A stretch of 64,000 nt of DNA, taken from the NCBI GenBank assembly GCA_964473155.1, contig CAYYNT010000003.1, positions 1 through 64,000 on the forward strand, given 5' to 3'. The DNA is from JAJFUG01 sp964473155. Lineage in GTDB: Bacteria > Gemmatimonadota > Glassbacteria > GWA2-58-10. The stretch's first letter is position 1, and every line of letters begins with the position of its first letter. Positions 62,104 to 64,000 of the stretch are shown piece by piece. The notes beneath the pieces were generated by a model that did not search any database, was not told where the DNA came from, and was given only the letters and a program-made list of their open reading frames with translations. A program made the position numbers and the translations under genes.

Positions 62104-62706
62104 ATGGACGTTAAGCTGGACAGTCTGATCGAGAAAATCAGAACGGAGGCGGTGGAGGAGGGCAAGAAAAAAGCGGAGGAAATAATCGCCTCCGGCAAGC
62201 GCGAAGCCAGCTCGCTGATCGAGGAAGCCAAGCGGGAGGCCGAAAGGCTGATTGTCGAAGCGGAGCGTCGCGCTACCGATTTTCGCAGAAACTCGGAATC
62301 GGCGGTGCAGCAGGCTGCCCGGGATGTCGAGCTTCAGCTCAGGGAAAGGATCATCGCCCTGTTCGACCGCGCGTTGAAAGTGAAGGTAAGCGAGGCGATG
62401 AAGCCTGAATTCCTGAAGGATGTCATCCTTAAAGTCGCCTCGGGTCTGTCCGCGGAGAAGGGCGTGACAGTGGTCCTGAAAGCCGAGGAGATCGACGGGC
62501 TTAAAAAGCTGCTCCAGGCCGCGACCAGAGAACAGCTCCGCCAGCCGGTGGTTCTCAAAGCCGGCAGCATGACAGCCGGCGGTTTCCGCATCGGAGTAGA
62601 GGGAGAGGATGTCTACTACGATTTTACCGCAGAAAGCATAGCAGAAACTTTGCGTTCATTCCTTAACCCGGCCTTGAAAGATATCCTGGACGGAAAAAAT
62701 GGCTAA
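62104..62706 (+). CDS. ntpE: V/A-type ATP synthase subunit E
   Basis: 200 residues from ATG 62104 (GAGGGTGG upstream). A long charged N-terminal helix (KIRTEAVEEGKKKAEEIIASGKREAS...; about 8-85), the peripheral-stalk part, then the compact C-terminal domain with GGFRIGVEGEDVYYDFT. Overlaps the next gene by 8 bases. Confidence 0.9.
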   Translation: MDVKLDSLIEKIRTEAVEEGKKKAEEIIASGKREASSLIEEAKREAERLIVEAERRATDFRRNSESAVQQAARDVELQLRERIIALFDRALKVKVSEAMKPEFLKDVILKVASGLSAEKGVTVVLKAEEIDGLKKLLQAATREQLRQPVVLKAGSMTAGGFRIGVEGEDVYYDFTAESIAETLRSFLNPALKDILDGKNG

Positions 62707-63196
62707 GTTCCATTATCTGGTTGCTCAGTTGCCCACGCTGTTTTTCGACCGCGATCCTGGAATCAGCGTGGCTGATTTCCTCCGGGAAGCCGAAAAATGG
62801 ATGAGCGAGAGCGAGTTTGAGGTTTTCTCCGGTATCCGGTTTGATGATCCTGTTGTTTCCGAGACTGAACCGGAGCTTCTGAGGGCGTACCGCGAGTTCG
62901 AGTTCGACCTGCGCACCGATGTGGCCCTTCTCAGAAGGGCCAGGGCTGCCGGCGTCGACTATAAGCCGGTGTATTTCCCTCTTCAGACAGTCAAGGAAGG
63001 CACGCCTCTCGATGTGGAAAAAAAACTGCTCCATCTGCGGTGGGATTTTCTGGAGGACAAGACAGTCGGTCATAACTTCGACCTTCAGGAGATAATCGCC
63101 TATTATCTCAAGATGCAGATTCTGGAGCGGCTCGACTCTTTCGACAAGGAAAAAGGAAAACAAACCTATCATAGGCTCTGCGGAGTGCAGGTATGA
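62699..63196 (+). CDS. DUF2764 protein of the V/A-type ATP synthase operon
   Basis: 165 residues. Starts MAKFHYLVAQLPTLFFD, with helical body and FLEDKTVGHNFDLQEIIAYYLKMQILER. The family occurs between E and A genes in bacterial V/A-ATPases of Bacteroidetes and spirochaete type, apparently replacing subunit C. Start and stop overlap both neighbours. Confidence 0.87.
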   Translation: MAKFHYLVAQLPTLFFDRDPGISVADFLREAEKWMSESEFEVFSGIRFDDPVVSETEPELLRAYREFEFDLRTDVALLRRARAAGVDYKPVYFPLQTVKEGTPLDVEKKLLHLRWDFLEDKTVGHNFDLQEIIAYYLKMQILERLDSFDKEKGKQTYHRLCGVQV

Positions 63197-64000
63197 GTCA
63201 AAAAATCGGCAGTATAGTCGGGGTCAACGGAAACATGGTGTCCGTTATCGTTGACGAAAGCGTTAACGTCATGCAGAACGAAGTGGCTTTCATTCTGCAC
63301 GGTGATGAGCAGTTGATGGCGGAGGTCGTGCGTATACGCAACAATGTAGCCAACCTCCAGGTGTTCGAAAGCACTAAGGGATTGAAGGTCGGAGACCAGG
63401 TTGATTTTTCCAACCACATGCTTGCCGTGCAGCTTGGTCCGGGTCTGCTGGGTCAGATTTTCGACGGTCTGCAGAACCCTCTGCCCAAGATTGCGGAGGA
63501 ATTCGGTTTCTTCCTCGCCCGCGGGAAGATGCGCGATGCCCTGACCGGGGACAAGAAGTGGTCCTTCACCCCGCAGGCCAAACCGGGTGACACGGTGGTC
63601 AAAGGCATTCCTCTGGGTAATGTTCCGGAGGGCATTTTCAAGCACTGGATCATGGTGCCGTTCGATTTCGAGGGTGAGTACACGGTGGAATATGTCGCTC
63701 CGGCCGGAGACTACGGGATCGATGAGGTCATCGCCAGGCTGCGCGATGAGCGGGGAACGGTGCGTGAGGTCGGAATGTCTTTCCGCTGGCCGGTCAAGAT
63801 TCCTATCGCCGCTTACCGTCAGAAACTGGTGCCGCGCGCTCCGCTGATCAGCGGAGTGCGTATCATCGATACTTTTTATCCCGTGGCCAGGGGGGGGACG
63901 TTCTGCATCCCAGGTCCTTTCGGCGCCGGTAAGACAGTTCTCCAGCAGATCATCAGCCGTCACGCCGAGTCCGATATTGTCATCATCGCCGCCTGCGGAG
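63193..64000 (+). CDS. ntpA: V/A-type ATP synthase catalytic subunit A (cut by the window end)
   Basis: 269 residues seen; ATGA overlap with DUF2764. N-terminal barrel (SQKIGSIVGVNGNMVSVIV...), the non-homologous bulge region with FTPQAKPGDTVVKG, then LISGVRIIDTFYPVARGGTFCIPGPFGAGKT split around the P loop (G241-T248). The GPFGAGKT form is typical of V/A rather than F-type subunits. Couples ATP to ion movement across the inner membrane; ion specificity is not readable here. Confidence 0.95.
   Translation, partial: MSQKIGSIVGVNGNMVSVIVDESVNVMQNEVAFILHGDEQLMAEVVRIRNNVANLQVFESTKGLKVGDQVDFSNHMLAVQLGPGLLGQIFDGLQNPLPKIAEEFGFFLARGKMRDALTGDKKWSFTPQAKPGDTVVKGIPLGNVPEGIFKHWIMVPFDFEGEYTVEYVAPAGDYGIDEVIARLRDERGTVREVGMSFRWPVKIPIAAYRQKLVPRAPLISGVRIIDTFYPVARGGTFCIPGPFGAGKTVLQQIISRHAESDIVIIAACG

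Noticed and set aside
1..64000. CRISPR array, rRNA operon or prophage
   Set aside because: No regularly spaced repeats, no rRNA sequence and no phage structural or integrase genes were seen.

Overview
The window reads as one contiguous chromosomal piece of a Gram-negative bacterium with moderately high GC (mostly G/C third positions). Genes carry clear Shine-Dalgarno sites and TTGACA/TATAAT-type promoters. Lipoproteins, Tat-type and Sec signal peptides, a bacterial/spirochaete-style V/A-type ATP synthase operon (E - DUF2764 - A), an archaeal/eukaryote-like short ProS, a futalosine-pathway radical SAM enzyme, DUF1080, DUF4091 and GH20 glycan-degrading proteins and sodium/solute symporters together suggest an uncultured lineage of the FCB/PVC-like kind. 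That placement is inference; no marker here fixes the phylum.

Layout. 1-7300: tail of a truncated gene, tRNA-Arg(CCG), a small membrane protein, a three-gene secreted-glycosidase/metallo-beta-lactamase/SSS-symporter operon, convergent tadA, tRNA-Ala(CGC). 7345-12664: GH20 hexosaminidase, a Tat-exported superoxide dismutase with its own strong promoter and a likely second internal start, then a copper chaperone and CopA pair. 12720-20392: an Rrf2-type Fe-S regulator with a perfect palindrome at its promoter, a ferredoxin-like protein, a YgbA-family protein, and then a SUF Fe-S assembly cluster (sufB, sufD, Rieske, sufC, sufS, sufU, sufT-like). 20440-22614: two inverted copies of a MITE-like repeat bracket a second SSS symporter and a small ORF. 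22680-26033: tRNA-Arg(TCT), an AT-rich orphan gene, a methyltransferase, moaA, a MOSC protein, tRNA-His. 26249-33682: small stress/regulatory proteins, secreted sugar-acting proteins, two orphan genes, ahcY. 33751-42136: a bifunctional-nuclease-family gene, then a transcription attenuator followed by a mixed aromatic/leucine operon (chorismate mutase, DAHP synthase, leuA, leuC, leuD, leuB, second DAHP synthase). 42192-43830: TetR regulator with two tandem palindromes in its promoter, zinc-ribbon protein, a micro-ORF broken by TAG, a periplasmic CpxP/Spy-like protein. 43944-52127: proS, a phosphodiesterase, carB, a single-domain response regulator translationally coupled to carB, a lipoprotein, NAD(P)HX repair. 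52191-59439: the classical yceD-rpmF-plsX-fabH-fabD-fabG-acpP-fabF-rnc block. 59490-61772: acyl-CoA dehydrogenase and MqnE. 62104-end: start of a V/A-type ATP synthase operon, with subunit A running off the window.

The most interesting items are the leader at 34327-34551 (24-codon leader peptide with four consecutive Leu codons, mutually exclusive hairpins and a terminator) in front of a combined aro-leu operon; the Rrf2/ferredoxin/YgbA operon with its palindromic operator, a candidate nitrosative or Fe-S stress module beside SUF; the two-start SOD; the TAG-interrupted micro-ORF; and an unidentified structured transcript start near 30020.
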